From Macrothele yani (lineage: Eukaryota > Arthropoda > Arachnida > Araneae > Macrothelidae), in assembly GCA_039090855.1 (NCBI GenBank), contig CM076995.1, forward strand, positions 121,656,270-121,720,269: DNA of 64,000 nucleotides, written 5' to 3'. Below are positions 46,510-57,993 of this stretch, in pieces; position 1 is the stretch's first letter, and each line of letters begins with the position of its first letter. Made by a program: the position numbers and the translations under genes. Under the pieces are notes generated by a model that did no database searches, was not told the origin of the DNA, and was given only the letters and a program-made list of their open reading frames with translations.

Positions 46510-48860
46510 AATTTATTTACAATTATTCACTAAATCCATTTTTTTCTTGAGTTCAGAATCTATTTCTTTTATCAATGATTGTTTGTCTTGAGCTGTCTTT
46601 CTAGAGCTATTTGATTTAACAATGCAGTTAAAATTATGAGTATCTTCTGCTTTTGTTGCCAAGTCATCAGGTGATTTTAATAAATCTAATACTTCATTTT
46701 CTACATGTTTTTCTTTTTTCATACTTCTATTTCATCCAGTATTTGTTTTCTCTTTTGGGCTACAGCAAAGTTAGCCTTGTCCTGAGCTTTTTCTTCTAAA
46801 TTTATTACACATCTTTGCCTAGCACATCTGACATTACTCAGAAGCAATTTTGAAAACTCGACCTTTTCCATGCCACTAATGTTACTTAGATGGTCATTTA
46901 TTATTCTTTGTGAAACAATAGTTTTCTTTCATATTGTCAATTATTAGTTCCTTATTAATGGAGAATCCTCTCTCCACTGATGACTGTCCATGCGAGAGCA
47001 ACAACAGCTTTTTAGTTACTTCCCACAACAGATCCTAGTTTTTACTTGAGGATAAATGTTCATAAAATAACACATCTATTCTCAATTCCTCATAATTGTT
47101 ATCAAAAAGTTTAAAATCTGAAGTTACTGCTGCAACACTACTTGTAAAATCCTTTAACTGCGGCATAATAGTGTCAACAACACCAGGTTTCAGTTGATCT
47201 GCATCCACAAGAATTTCTAGAATAATCTTGAAACTTTTTAAGCAAGATTCCTTCTCAGCACTCATTAATTTAGGATCTAAACACTTCATGTGCTGCACAA
47301 GAACATACTGCAGTGGGCATTTAGTGAGCAATTTTTTTGACAAGGTTTTGCAAAATTGATTTTAATTTCATACGAAATTCCATTATCTGCTTTTCACTTA
47401 CATTTGATGGCAGTCTTCCCCTCCTTTTTGGCCTGGAATCCAATATCAACCATCCTGTAAGTAGAACAATTTTTATTATCAGTTGGATCAATTTTTAGAA
47501 GTGCCGTAATGGTCTTTGTTTGTTCTAATACATCCATTTTAACAAAGCGACTCATCAGATTCCTTAACATTTTCTCTAAGTCTTTAGCCATGAATGGCAG
47601 CATTGGCTTATCTGCCTGATACTTTTTTTAAAAAGGGACTCAGTTGCTTTGCAATAGAATTTAAAAAATATAATTTGGCAAGTTCCAATGGATCCTTCAC
47701 CCATTTTTGGACAATATTAAAGGAAACTGTGCAAGGTTTATTTACAATTTTCTGGGCTACCAAAGTTTCATACTTCAAAATAAAGGGCCAAATTTCTATA
47801 GCACATTCACACAGGAGAATTTTCAACCCACCTGTGTGAACAGAACTTTAGTGGCATTTTTACAGCATTATTCACATTTAAATAATCCTCACGCTGTGCC
47901 TGTGAATTTTTAAATAACCTGTATAGGCTTGAGAGAAATTTTTCTATTTCCCAATTGCTCACATTAGTATAGCATGTCTCAATGCATTATGCACAATCCA
48001 CAGGTACTGGTGTTTAAGAGAGATGCATTTGAATTGACTGATAAATCATCTTGAAATAAAGAAAAAAGCTTTAAATTCACATTCAGCCCATCCATAGAAA
48101 ACTGAACTGTATTTTTTAAAGGCAAATCCTTAAAAGATTGCTTAAGTTTGTCTAGTAAAATTTCTGCACTTGCGTGGCCTAAAAACACAGAATTCAGATA
48201 CTGTGATGTTACTCTGTTCTTGCCCCAAAATCTTATACGGATGTCCATTTGTTTTTGTTGAGAATATTTATTTAAACTCGTCAAACAAAACAACAAAATC
48301 TTTGCTTTCATTAATCTGTTGCAACAAAAATGATTTAAAATGGGGTGCCAAGCCAAAGCAGCAAATATATAAACATTTTTTTTGCCCACAAGAAAAGTTA
48401 AAAGCCGTTTCACTGTCTGGAAACTTCAATCGAAACAACTTACCAATTCCAGCACATGATCTGTACGAATAATGGCTTTCTACCACTTTTAAAGCCCATA
48501 ATATTTTGGCTTTTGTAGGATCTTTTCTGGGTAAACAACCTGCTGATGAAGAAGATTGCTCTGGTGATAATGGTGTTTGTGATGCTGGTGCAGGTACTTT
48601 TTCAAACAGTCCATCTAAGGTGGAATTTCGACTTTTGTTTTCAGAATGGGTCACATGGTTTTTACTTTTCATGTGGCTTCACAATGCAGACGAGCCATGG
48701 ATGAAATATCAATGTTCTTTAAGCATAAGAAATATCGATGTTCTTTTAAGCATAACAAACATCTTGCAACATGATTATTGCCACAATCCTTACCAACCCA
48801 CGTGGAATACTTGGAATTGTGCAACCAAAGATCACTGAAATTGCGCTTACGACTCATTTA
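46510..48860 (-). pseudogene. BED-finger/hAT-like transposase, decayed
   Basis: Read from right to left, broken frames give an N-terminal zinc-finger-like part (CLLCLKE, NIDISSM; 48669-48857), then HVTHSENKSRNSTLDGLFEK and ILWALKVVESHYSYRSC (48268-48672). Next come RFWGKNRVTSQYLNSVFLGH and VQFSMDGLNVNLK (47979-48413), and a C-terminal region ending near 46513 with a Lys-rich tail. The FW....V...YLNS.FLGHA and SMDG.NVN motifs recur in a widespread, poorly named group of animal transposases that I regard as hAT-like. At least five frame breaks are present. Confidence 0.6.
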
Positions 48861-50189
48861 TTAAACACAAAAACAAGAAAATTCCAATATCTAACAATTA
48901 GATGACATCTCATAGCAAAACACTAAGGCCAACAAAAATCTAAAGATTTTTTTTTTCAGTCGCTACACGCCCATCGCAAAGAACTTTCCGGAAAAGCAAT
49001 GTAAGAATTCCTACTCAGTAATGCCATGAGCATTGTGTATAATCATATATGCTATTGCCAGATACAAAAGAGTAATATAATACTCTGTGGCCAGAAAAAA
49101 AGTGCAACCAAAATACGGAAAATGAACCAACACAAACAAATAACTTCACCTTTTTGTTCCATGGAACAATAGCAGCAAGCAGGACCTGTTGGCATGCACA
49201 ATTTGTTAATCACATCTACCATTTCATTCGCAGTCCCGTGGGCCACCTGTTGAACTGCCTCCTTCTCTAACTAACGATAAAAAAAAAGCAAAAAAAATAA
49301 TTTTCCGAATTTTCATTTAATAGAGCTGAATTTTTGACAGATACTATAACTTGGTCTTAATAAGGTTACCCTGCAAATTTCACTTAGATCCAATGAAAAG
49401 TTTTTAAATTATGCACTTTTTTTTTTATTAACCCTCCGAGCGGTTTGAACGTGCTGTGCGCGTTCAAGGTCACCCCTTTCTAAAACTGCTCAACCGTGTG
49501 AGACTCGTTCTCTCTCTACAGCTCCGAAAGCGGTTTGACCACACCAGGCACAATGCCCGACTACTTCGCAAGTCGGTTTGCACGCATGAGATCGACCAAG
49601 GAACAAAAAAGCTGAACTTATTAATCGGGTGAAAAATCAGAACATGCGACGAGAAAGTGTGAATATAACTAAGCGCGAGCAAGATGGAATTGCTCACTGT
49701 ACTTATTTATGAAAATATTTAGAGCACACCACTGTTATTCACAATATAAAATTACTGAATTCAAAACAAAATAAAATTGGTTTAGAAGACATTTGCTTCA
49801 AACACAGCTTTTTTTTCTTTATTGTACTTGCTAGAACATCAGCTCAATTTTCCCTCTTGTGTTGCTTTCTCCTCAGCAAGTTCTATGCCATATTTATCTT
49901 TCGTTGACTCTGCAGCTGCACAGTAATCTTTGCTTAGTTTTTCTTTTTGTTGATTTATTCGGCACTTTTGTTCTTCTTTCGTTTTATCCCTTAGTAAAGG
50001 TAAATAATTTACCCATCATGCTGAAAGAACTTTAAGCCTAAGGACCATGATGCATGATATCAAAGCTTTCACTACTTTACATAAATGGTGCAACTTTCAG
50101 AATATGAATACTTTTGAACATCATGTATCAATTCCAACAAATTTTCAAACCACTTCCATTTTTGGAAAATTTCCCCTACCTTATGATGC

Positions 50190-51000
50190 TTAAATGCAAA
50201 CATTTATGGGGGAATGTAACATTTAACAGCAACACAGGATAGTGAGAACATTGTGGGAAGAAAAAAATATGATTATGGGAGAAATCTACTTTTTGACGGA
50301 CTTCTGTTTTTGAAAACTTTTTCCTACATCTTTAAGCTGAAATGCAGTATTTATGGAATAAAATGGTATTCAGGAGCAATACTAAGCAGAAGGAAGAGAG
50401 AGAGAGAGACGATTACAGGAGAAATCTTTGCTCCATCTAACTTTACGGGAGAAATCTTTGCTCCATCTAACTTTACAGGAGAAATCTTCGCTCCATCTAA
50501 CTTCTGTTTTCAAAAGTTTCGAAAGACAAAATTCTGTCCACAAACGGAAAAAGAATTTTCCTCCCCCACCATTTCTCTCAAAATTTCTGTTCAGTTATGC
50601 ATTGATCTAGAGAATGCCCAAAATAATAACAGAAGGACGAAATTCTTGGAATCCACGGAATGATCTAACGCTTGAAGTCTACAGTGAAGTTTTTGCGCTG
50701 TCTTAACTTCCGTTTTCGGAAATCGTTGCCCACAGTTTCATGATAAAATGCAAAACATTTACGCAACAAAGTGTTATTTAACAACAATACTGGACACAGG
50801 CAACATGGTGAGGGGGAAAAATCTTTGTTCCGTTTAACTTCCGTTTTTGAATGTTTTGGAAAACGAAATACTGTCCCCAGACAGAAAACAACCCCTCCCT
50901 ACCAACAAAATTTCTCTTCAGTTCTGCATCGATCTCGAGAATGACCCAAATGATGGGGGAAAAAAAAACCGGAATTGTGCGAATCCGCAGAAGAATCTCG
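50190..51000 (+). repeat. Satellite-like module array, about 150-bp monomers
   Basis: At least three tandem, diverged monomers share the order GCAAACATTTATG / TTAACAACAATAC / GAGAAATCTTTGCTCC / ATCTAACTTCTGTTTTC / GAAAGACAAAATTCTGTC. Within one monomer a 30-bp part (GGAGAAATCTTTGCTCCATC start) is repeated almost three times at 50415-50505, which encodes a GEIFAPSNFT repeat in one frame. I take that as a repeat by-product. Related modules lie at 52255-52520, 58880-59360 and, inverted, 20900-21400. Confidence 0.7.
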
Positions 51001-51198
51001 TGCATGATGGAATGCGTTCACTATTGTCTTTGGGGATTAATGGCTCGGCCGCACTGGGTGTGTTTCTAACGCAGGGGCAGCGATTTTTAGGGCAGGGTAC
51101 TCTGAAATCCCTATTTTGTGCTCAAAGGCTGTTTCCCCAGTCGCCTTAATTTACATTCTTTCAAATGAAAGTTACTTTTGCACAGGTGTAGATTGTAG

Positions 51199-51505
51199 TT
51201 TCACCAGCCATCCCACCACAGAATTTTTAAATTTTTCAGACACCATTCACTTGTACCACGTATTAGCCGGAATGAACTCCATTTTTTTCGTTTGAACCGC
51301 AGTAGTTTTTGAGATATCAAAAAAATAATATTGAGAATTTACACACACATATATATATATATAGGAGGCCGACCATTTCACCAGTCCTCCCCCACTTTTT
51401 TTAAATATCTCAAAAACTATTGCAGTTCAAATGAAAAAAAAATGGAGTTCATTCCGGTGCAAACGAATGGTGCCCAAAATTCCATTGGGGGTGGGTGGGG
51501 TGAAA
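51199..51505. mobile_element. Fold-back element around a (TA)n core
   Basis: About 105-bp arms pair: TTTCACCAGCC..., GAATGGTG and GGAGTTCATTCCGG (right) match their complements on the left, and GAGATATC meets GATATCTC-like sequence around a (TA)n centre near 51350. It has no coding content. The target duplication is unclear. Confidence 0.65.
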
Positions 51506-51986
51506 TGCGCCTATCAACAGTGTCGAACGAACCCGCTTTGAAGCAGATAAAGAACAAGAAGGGGAAATCCCCGCCTTGCCGTAAGGAAAATGAAAGAAAT
51601 GATACAATAGTTTTCCCCATCGCAGAACAAGTGCTCTGGGGTAGCAAACACTCAACTCCTCTCGCAGTGGTGGTATCCAATCTTGACCTATTTAACTCCC
51701 CGTCAGACCGCAGTGCACCCTTTCTCCCAGTTACTCAGCTGCTTTGAAGTTTACTCTTTTTCACTTCTGATGTCAATGGAGGATCTGCAGAAAAAAAAAG
51801 TGAAAAATAACAAAAGGAAAAAGATCGGAAATTCCGATCAAAATTTTTCGGCTATGGGATTTTAAAATTGAAGAACTTTCCAGGCTAATTAAAGAAATTC
51901 AAGGACATTCCAGGCCTTGAATTTTTTTTTGAAATTCAAGGACTTACCCGGTTTTCAAGGAAGCGTGGGCAGGCACCCTACTGTGA

Positions 51987-54479
51987 GAGCTCCCATAACA
52001 GAAAGTTCCTCATCCGTCTGCAACAGATATCATGTTGCCACAGAATAATCTGAAGAGGGTGGGGGGGATCACTGGACAAGATAACTAGATGCAAAAATAA
52101 ATAGATAAAAATTCACAGGCAGAATTTAAAAAAAAAAAAGAGAGAAAAGAAACCATCTTATATTTTTCTACCCAATGTGTATAAGTTTAACCTAGGTACT
52201 ACAGTAATTGCAATGATATGTAGGATCAAGAACACTGGCCCTCTGTACCTAGGATTCATGGAATAAAATTATATTTAACAACAATACACGGCAGAGGAAA
52301 CATTACAAGCAAAAAAAAAAAAAAAATGATTACAAAAGAAATCTTTGCTCCTACTTTTGTTTTTGGAAAATTTCTGTCCTGCCAAGAATTTTCATGTTCC
52401 ATAAATTTTGGGGGAACTAATCACTTCGCTGAGATTTATGAAAAAAAAAATAGATTGAAAATTCTCTACAGTCCAATGTTTCAAAATTTTGTTTGGAGGA
52501 GGTGGTGAAGTGAGGGAATAATGGCCATGTTCGTTCACTTCTCAGCCCTGACCAGACAAGCAAAATTAAAAGGGGGGGGAGAATAATAAGGATTAAACTT
52601 TTTTTTTTCTTTTGGATTAATTTACTTTTGTAAGTCAGAAGGAAAAGGTGAGCAAGAAGTTACCATCAACCCTTTCAGAAAACAAAATTATCCGCTAGTA
52701 ATCACGGAATGAAATTTGTGCAAAAGCCAAAATCTTTCTTTTAGAGTCTGCCATTTTTGGGAAAGTTTAGATGTCTCTAAATGTGTCACCAAAAGTTCTC
52801 TTAAACCAGAGATGGGCTATTTTTAGATCAACAGCATGCTGAAGGCTACAGCATTTTCCCTTGCGTGGAGGTCAGAGGTCACCTTGGCTGGCATGAGAGG
52901 AAAGCCATGTGGTGTCCGGTATCAGAGTTTTGGTGGGAACCTGTTACCCAATGGCCAGCAAAGTCATTGGTTACTAGGGGGAAAGTTTAGTCAATGAGGG
53001 GTCAGCTGTTCTTCAAGCATCCCAGTTTTTTTTTTTTTTGGAGAAAGTGTGACCTCTACTATAGTCTCCTTGCTGGCCTGCAGTAGAAGTGGAAGGTCGA
53101 GTTTTTCTCCCTCACCTTTTTTTTTTTTTTTTTGGCGGGGAGGGGACCATCCGAAAGAAATGCATGCATGGGGCTTTTGGCCCTGTGCTAGGCAAAATGC
53201 TAATAGCTCTTTTTGTTGCTGGAGTGGCCCTGTGTCCGACGCCAGGCCCTTTTTTTTTTTTTTTTTTGTCGAAAAAATTGGGCTGTTCGAAATCATCTTG
53301 AAGATGGACGATGATGACCTGGATGTAACGCCCGGTTCCAAGCATCCGCTTGCAAGATAAGGGCCTGCAATTCCGAATTTCTGCCGCCACCTTCATAAGT
53401 TAAAGTTGCACCCCTGGGTTTCAGTGGATGGAAAAAAACAAAACCCCATGCCATTGGGGAGGAGCCACTATCCAGTTGCCGAGCCCTAATCTCTCAATCA
53501 GGTCCAAGGGAGAGAGAGGATGTTCGACCTGTAAGCCTACATTCACCCGGGACTCAGGCAAGGTCCTCCAGGAGCCGGGAGACCACTCTTTTGATTCTCC
53601 ATGGGTCCCTAGAGACATTTAGTGTCTGTTGAAAACCCCCGTGGCATTTTGGTAACACACAGCCTCGAAACTGGTGATAGTAGTGCACATGAAGATATTC
53701 TTTTTTTTTTTTTTTCCTCGCCGTGATGCCAAGGTAAGCCGTATTGAAAATTTTTTTCTCCTGTGACATATGGGAAATGATTTTCAAACACTTCAAAAAT
53801 TAATCCGATGTCTTTGGAAGGTGGCAGGAAAGAAACAGTTATTCGAATTACAGTTGAAAAGTATTGATCTACGTTAAACATCTAGCTTCAAGTGAAAAAT
53901 GTTTTTTTTTTTTGGTGTTAAAATTCAGGATGCGTGTAGATAATTTGCTCAAGTCTTATTTTTTGCTGTTTAAGTGTTATCTTGGTAAAGAAAACTTCAT
54001 GTCATCTTCTATAAAAAAAAAAAAATGTAATTTTACATGTGTTAAGGCATTGACATATGACTTCAGAATTTTGATATAAGCTATTTTAAATAACAACCTC
54101 TCAAACCAGAAATTTTTTTATTTAGGAGATTTAACTTTTCTTGTGCTTGGTAGTCTTTAATAATATATAAATTGCATTTGTATTTATACACATGCAGGGC
54201 CATGTAGTTAAAATTTGTGTCTTGGAGGCAGGGTATGGTTATTTTTGAGTTTGGCAAGTAATGAGCTTAAAATTGTCTGTACCATTTTGTAGTAGTGTGG
54301 ACTAGTTTCCAATATCAGTTGATGGATCTGGAAAATTAATTTTCATGAGTGGGAGACATTTTAAAAAGGCATGCACACAGATTAGGTTAATAAAGTGTTG
54401 GCCTCTATATTACCCTTGTATAATGTTGGAATTCTTCAGGAGGTGATGATTTCTGGAAATACATAGTTCTTCGACAGGT
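51987..54479. other. Intron with homopolymer-rich and GC-richer segment
   Basis: A module related to the 50-kb repeat lies at 52255-52520. From about 52860 to 53650 base composition rises in GC relative to the surroundings and is cut by T runs of 11-18 bases (53029, 53118, 53251, 53700). The ORFs across it are low complexity. I recognise no gene or mobile element there. Confidence 0.4.
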
Positions 54480-54615
54480 ATAATTTTCTGGAAATAAATG
54501 GTTCTGCGGTATAGTGTATTTTTCTGGGAAATGAGTGACATAGTGTATTTTTTCTGGGAAATGAGTGGTATAGTGTATTTTTCTGGGAAATAATGATGTT
54601 AATGTATTTTTCTGG
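54480..54615 (+). repeat. Short tandem repeat, about 28-30 bp unit
   Basis: Four units carry GTGTATTTTTCTGGGAAAT with slight length changes (ATAGTGTATTTTT(T)CTGGGAAATGAGTG). The last is degenerate. Sequence continues to 55175 without a recognisable feature. Confidence 0.75.
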
Positions 54616-55291
54616 AAAGTAGTGTTAATTCTCCTAGAAGCTGTGTGCCTAGAGAATGAAAAGATAAGAGTATTATTGGAAATAATGTGAGTCTTCGTAT
54701 GGTGTTTTTTCTGGAATCTGTGTGTACCAGAGAAAAATAATTTGGGACAAGAAAGTTCTTGCCGGGTGCTTTCCTAATGTGGAAAAATGCTTTGCGCCTG
54801 AAAGGGTATAGATGGAAACAATTGGGGGATTGTTCTTCCACCCCCGGTAAGCTGAAGACCCATAGTTGGCTATCCCGAGCAAGGCAAGTGCAGGAGTGTT
54901 GTCCCAAAACAGTAAGAGAAAACAATACAGGGTGATATGTCACACTTATTCTTCCATTTCGGTGCATAGGCCTGATTGGATTCACGACCCAATCTCACCT
55001 TCAGCCTAAGTAATACTTCCTCACAGTGAGAATTTTGTTTTTAGTGAAATTGAGTGATTTGACTGAGATGTTTTGCTTACCTGTTACCTCAGTGGCTTAC
55101 TACATGAGTTGGTAAAATTACTAAAAGCTTACATGGTACTAGTTTGAATTTTTAGATTAATTTGTTTATAAATATCTGGTCAGAATTGGTTAATATATAT
55201 CAAATACGTGGAGATAATGTAAATGGACGATGTCATCGCTCTTTCCACGTTATTTTTTAAACAATGCATAGCGACTGAAAAATTTTATACC

Positions 55292-55362
55292 GGCACCGCT
55301 GGGACCGAACCCCAGAACTCTCGATAACTAGTCGAGTGCGTTCGAATTTACGCTACGGCGCC
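55292..55362 (-). tRNA. tRNA-Thr(AGT)-like sequence, copy A (probable pseudo-tRNA in a repeat)
   Basis: On the - strand GGCGCCG and CGGTGCC form a 7-bp acceptor stem with one G-T pair. GCGT/ACGC make the D stem. CTCGA/TCGAG close a 7-base loop CTAGTTA (anticodon AGT). CTGGG/CCCAG make the T stem. Acceptor and T arms match eukaryotic tRNA-Thr. The T loop (GTTCGGT) is shifted against the consensus, so function is doubtful. Confidence 0.6.
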
Positions 55363-55816
55363 AACAATTCTCAGCGCCATGCGTGGTTTATCAGTCAGCA
55401 TCTGACTACACGAATACGTATTGATGGTCTCAGCAACTGAGATGTAGTCATCTGGTGGCATTTAACGCAACAGCTATTTAATTGTAGCTGATAAATTCAA
55501 AGGGCGAAGAAATGGTATATCAAATACGTGGGGATAATGTAAATGGACGATGTCATCGCTCTTTCCACGTTATTTTTTAAACAACGCATAGCGACTGAAA
55601 AATTGTATTCCGGCACCGCTGGGAGCGAACCCCAGAACTCTCCACGTATTTGATATATATTAACCATTTCTTTGCCCTTTGAATTTATCAGCTACAATTA
55701 AATAGCTGTTGCGTTAAATGCCACCAGATGACGACATCTCAGTTGCTGAGACCATCAATACATATTCGTGTAGTCAGATGCTGACTGATAAACCACGCAT
55801 GGCGCTGAGAATTGTT

Positions 55817-55886
55817 GGCGCCGTAGCGTAAATCGAACGCACTCTACTAGTTATCGAGAGTTCTGGGGTTCATTCCCAGCGGTGCC
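55817..55886 (+). tRNA. tRNA-Thr(AGT)-like sequence, copy C (probable pseudo-tRNA in a repeat)
   Basis: A 70-base cloverleaf has a 7-bp acceptor stem, 4-bp D stem, anticodon loop CTAGTTA and 5-bp T stem CTGGG/CCCAG. Its anticodon stem (CTCTA/TCGAG) has a mismatch absent in copy A. The B-box region reads GGTTCATTCCC with the conserved A changed. No intron and no T-run terminator follow directly. Confidence 0.55.
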
Positions 55887-56445
55887 GGAATACAATTTTT
55901 CAGTCGCTATGCGTTGTTTAAAAATAACGTGGAAAGAGCGATGACATCGTCCATTTCCATTTGCTGGTCAGAATTAGTGGTGCAATTTTAAATTGTTATG
56001 AACAGTGGGAGTGCAGATAAGTATGAATATGAGTCCAGGAGTGTTGAGAGTTAGTGTTTGCTTTTATTTACATGGTGGAATATTGTGTACTCAGAGCAAG
56101 TTTGTATAGTGAATGAAGTATTTTGAATTTTTCCAGATGATAGGGTGAATTTTAAGTATATTTGTCAGCATTATTGTGTAATGATAACTTTTGAGGTAAC
56201 TGTGTAAGGTATTTAGTGTAGTATGTTTAGTAGAGTGTTGAGAGTGATTTTGTACCAAGTAATGCTAGAATGTTGAGTATATTAAATTTTAATGCAAATT
56301 TCCCTGGTAGTGTAGGATTGTTAACTGAAGTAACTTTTGGTTATTTATAAATTTTTGCTCAGTTATTGGAATTTTAAAATTAATGTTGGTTAGGGAAACT
56401 GGTTTGAGGGGTGTGTTCAAAAGGAAATGAAATCTGTATGATATA

Positions 56446-57993
56446 CACTGCTGGACAATTGCTAAGGACAGATCATAAACGGCTATATAGCGCATAAAAA
56501 AGTAAGTGTGGTTGGATGCCAAGTGAAATAAAATAATGTCAGAATGCCAGGACATTACAAGAAAGACAATTTATTGTGCTCTGAAATCCAAAAGGCTTTG
56601 GAATGTGTTCAAGGGACAAACAGGCCATTTTGTGCAGAATACGTAAACGTGAAAAAATGCAATTACCGTCCGCAGGCATTCCGGCGTAAGATGTCAATAC
56701 GGGATATGGCCACCATGGAGGGTGATGCAAGATTCCACACGTCATGTCATGCTTTGCACAACATTATCAAGCAGCTGTTGGGGTAATTTATCCCATTCCT
56801 CTGTCAGTGCACGGATGAGGGTGTCCTTGTTTATTGGAGGGAATTGGCGACCAGCAAGACTCCCACACATTTTCAATGGGATTCCGATCTGGAGAACGTG
56901 CTGGCCATACGAGGCGTTGAATATCCTCGCTCTTAAGACACTCCTGGAGAGCGACTGTTCGATGATATGTTGCGTTGTCGTCCATGAAAATGAATCTTGA
57001 TGATATGTTGCGTTGTCGTCCATGAAAATGAATCTATCACCGACAGCAGCACAGAACATGCGAACATGAGGTAGCAGAACATCATTAATGTATCATTGGC
57101 CAGTCATAGTCCCAGTTGGAATCACATTGAGGGGCGTACGGCCATTGATCATGATGCCAGCCCATACCATGACACTACATGTCGGATATCGGTCCCTTTC
57201 CTGTATGTTTGCTGGACAATATGCAGTACCACTATCACGCCAGATCAGTTGTCGTCGACAATCAGACGATAGACTGTATCTACTCTCATCTGAGAAGAGG
57301 ACAGCAGACCAGTCGTTATCAGTCCAATTGCGATGTTGATGGCACCATTGCAAACGGGCGGTACGGTGACGTCTGGTCAATGGGATGCAGTCAACAGGAC
57401 GGCGGGCGTATAGTCCTCCTCCATGCAAACGTCTGGCGACAGTTTTTCGGGAGATCCGCTTGCCAGTAGCAGCCATAAACTGATTTGCTACCTCACTAGC
57501 TGTGCTGGGCCTGTGTCTTTTTGTTGATAGCACTATGTACCGATCTTCTGCAGGTGTCGTACTGCGAACACAACCTCCCCCGTGACGTTTGCTAGAAATG
57601 ATTTCCAAAGCCTTGAAACAACACTGTGGCTGACGTTGAACTCCCTGGCAACATCTGTTATTTTTCGCCCTTCTTCAATCTTGCCAATAATACGGCTACA
57701 CGTAAAATCATCTAGGTGATGTCGGGAAGACATACTGAAAATTGCAAGTTCGTCAATTGATTCTTTCCCTTTCAACTTTGCGTTTGAACAACAACGGTCA
57801 ATACACGTCAAATCCTTTATATCTCTTATCAGCGCTATGACGTCACGAACAAGTTCGGCAATCCAAAATTTGCATACGCACAACACGTCTTACTGTATTC
57901 CGCACTTATGCTAATTTTCACATTTTCCTGCCTTCCATTTTATGGTTGCTATCGTTGCTATTGTCATCCGTCCTTAGCAATTCTCCGGCAGTG
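56446..57993 (-). mobile_element. Tc1-like transposon, broken by a 38-bp tandem duplication
   Basis: TIRs share CACTG(C/G)...AATTGCTAAGGAC and are flanked by TA. On the - strand, 57533-57886 contains the N-terminus (RIIGKIEEGRKITDVAREFN). 57093-57608 contains TGKRISRKTVARRLHGGGLY and FSDESRYSL (first Asp), ending at TGA where CGA (Arg of QRYINDVLLPHV) is expected. 56742-57059 carries FIFMDDNATYH (second Asp). SPDRNPIENVWES with the Glu follows in another frame. The duplication at 56961-57036 lies over the second Asp motif and shifts the frame. Confidence 0.88.

Larger units (their letters stand above)
41788..51980. mobile_element. Composite hAT-like DNA transposon, about 10.2 kb
   Basis: The ends are CAGGGTGCCCAC and, inverted, TAGGGTGCCTGCCCAC. 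Both have TTCAAGGA-type subterminal motifs just inside. A CTGTGA direct repeat flanks it (41782-41787 and 51981-51986). hAT elements make 8-bp duplications; extending to 8 gives only 6 matches, so this point is weak. The interior holds a nested Tc1 (42213-43701), a nested RTE (44328-46266), a decayed transposase (46510-48860) and satellite-like modules (50190-51000). That the outer ends and the transposase belong together is inference. Confidence 0.6.
55188..55963. mobile_element. Retroposed unit with head-to-tail and inverted copies, carrying tRNA-Thr-like sequence
   Basis: Copy A (about 55198-55514) is followed by a partial direct copy B (about 55515-55640) and then by an inverted copy C (about 55640-55958). 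A near-identical CTGGTCAGAATT(G/A)GT lies on both sides (55177-55191 and 55964-55978), which looks like a 15-bp target duplication of the LINE type. Each full copy contains a tRNA-like cloverleaf in its middle. The unit has no ORF. It could be a SINE or a small inverted-repeat element; the target duplication favours retroposition. Confidence 0.75.

Noticed and set aside
50253..50663. ORF with GEIFAPSNFT decapeptide repeats
   Set aside because: It is produced by a 30-bp tandem repeat in a non-coding satellite-like module, without start context or conservation.
53049..53360. Overlapping ORFs on both strands rich in Phe or Lys runs
   Set aside because: They arise from poly(T)/poly(A) tracts; codon content is low complexity.
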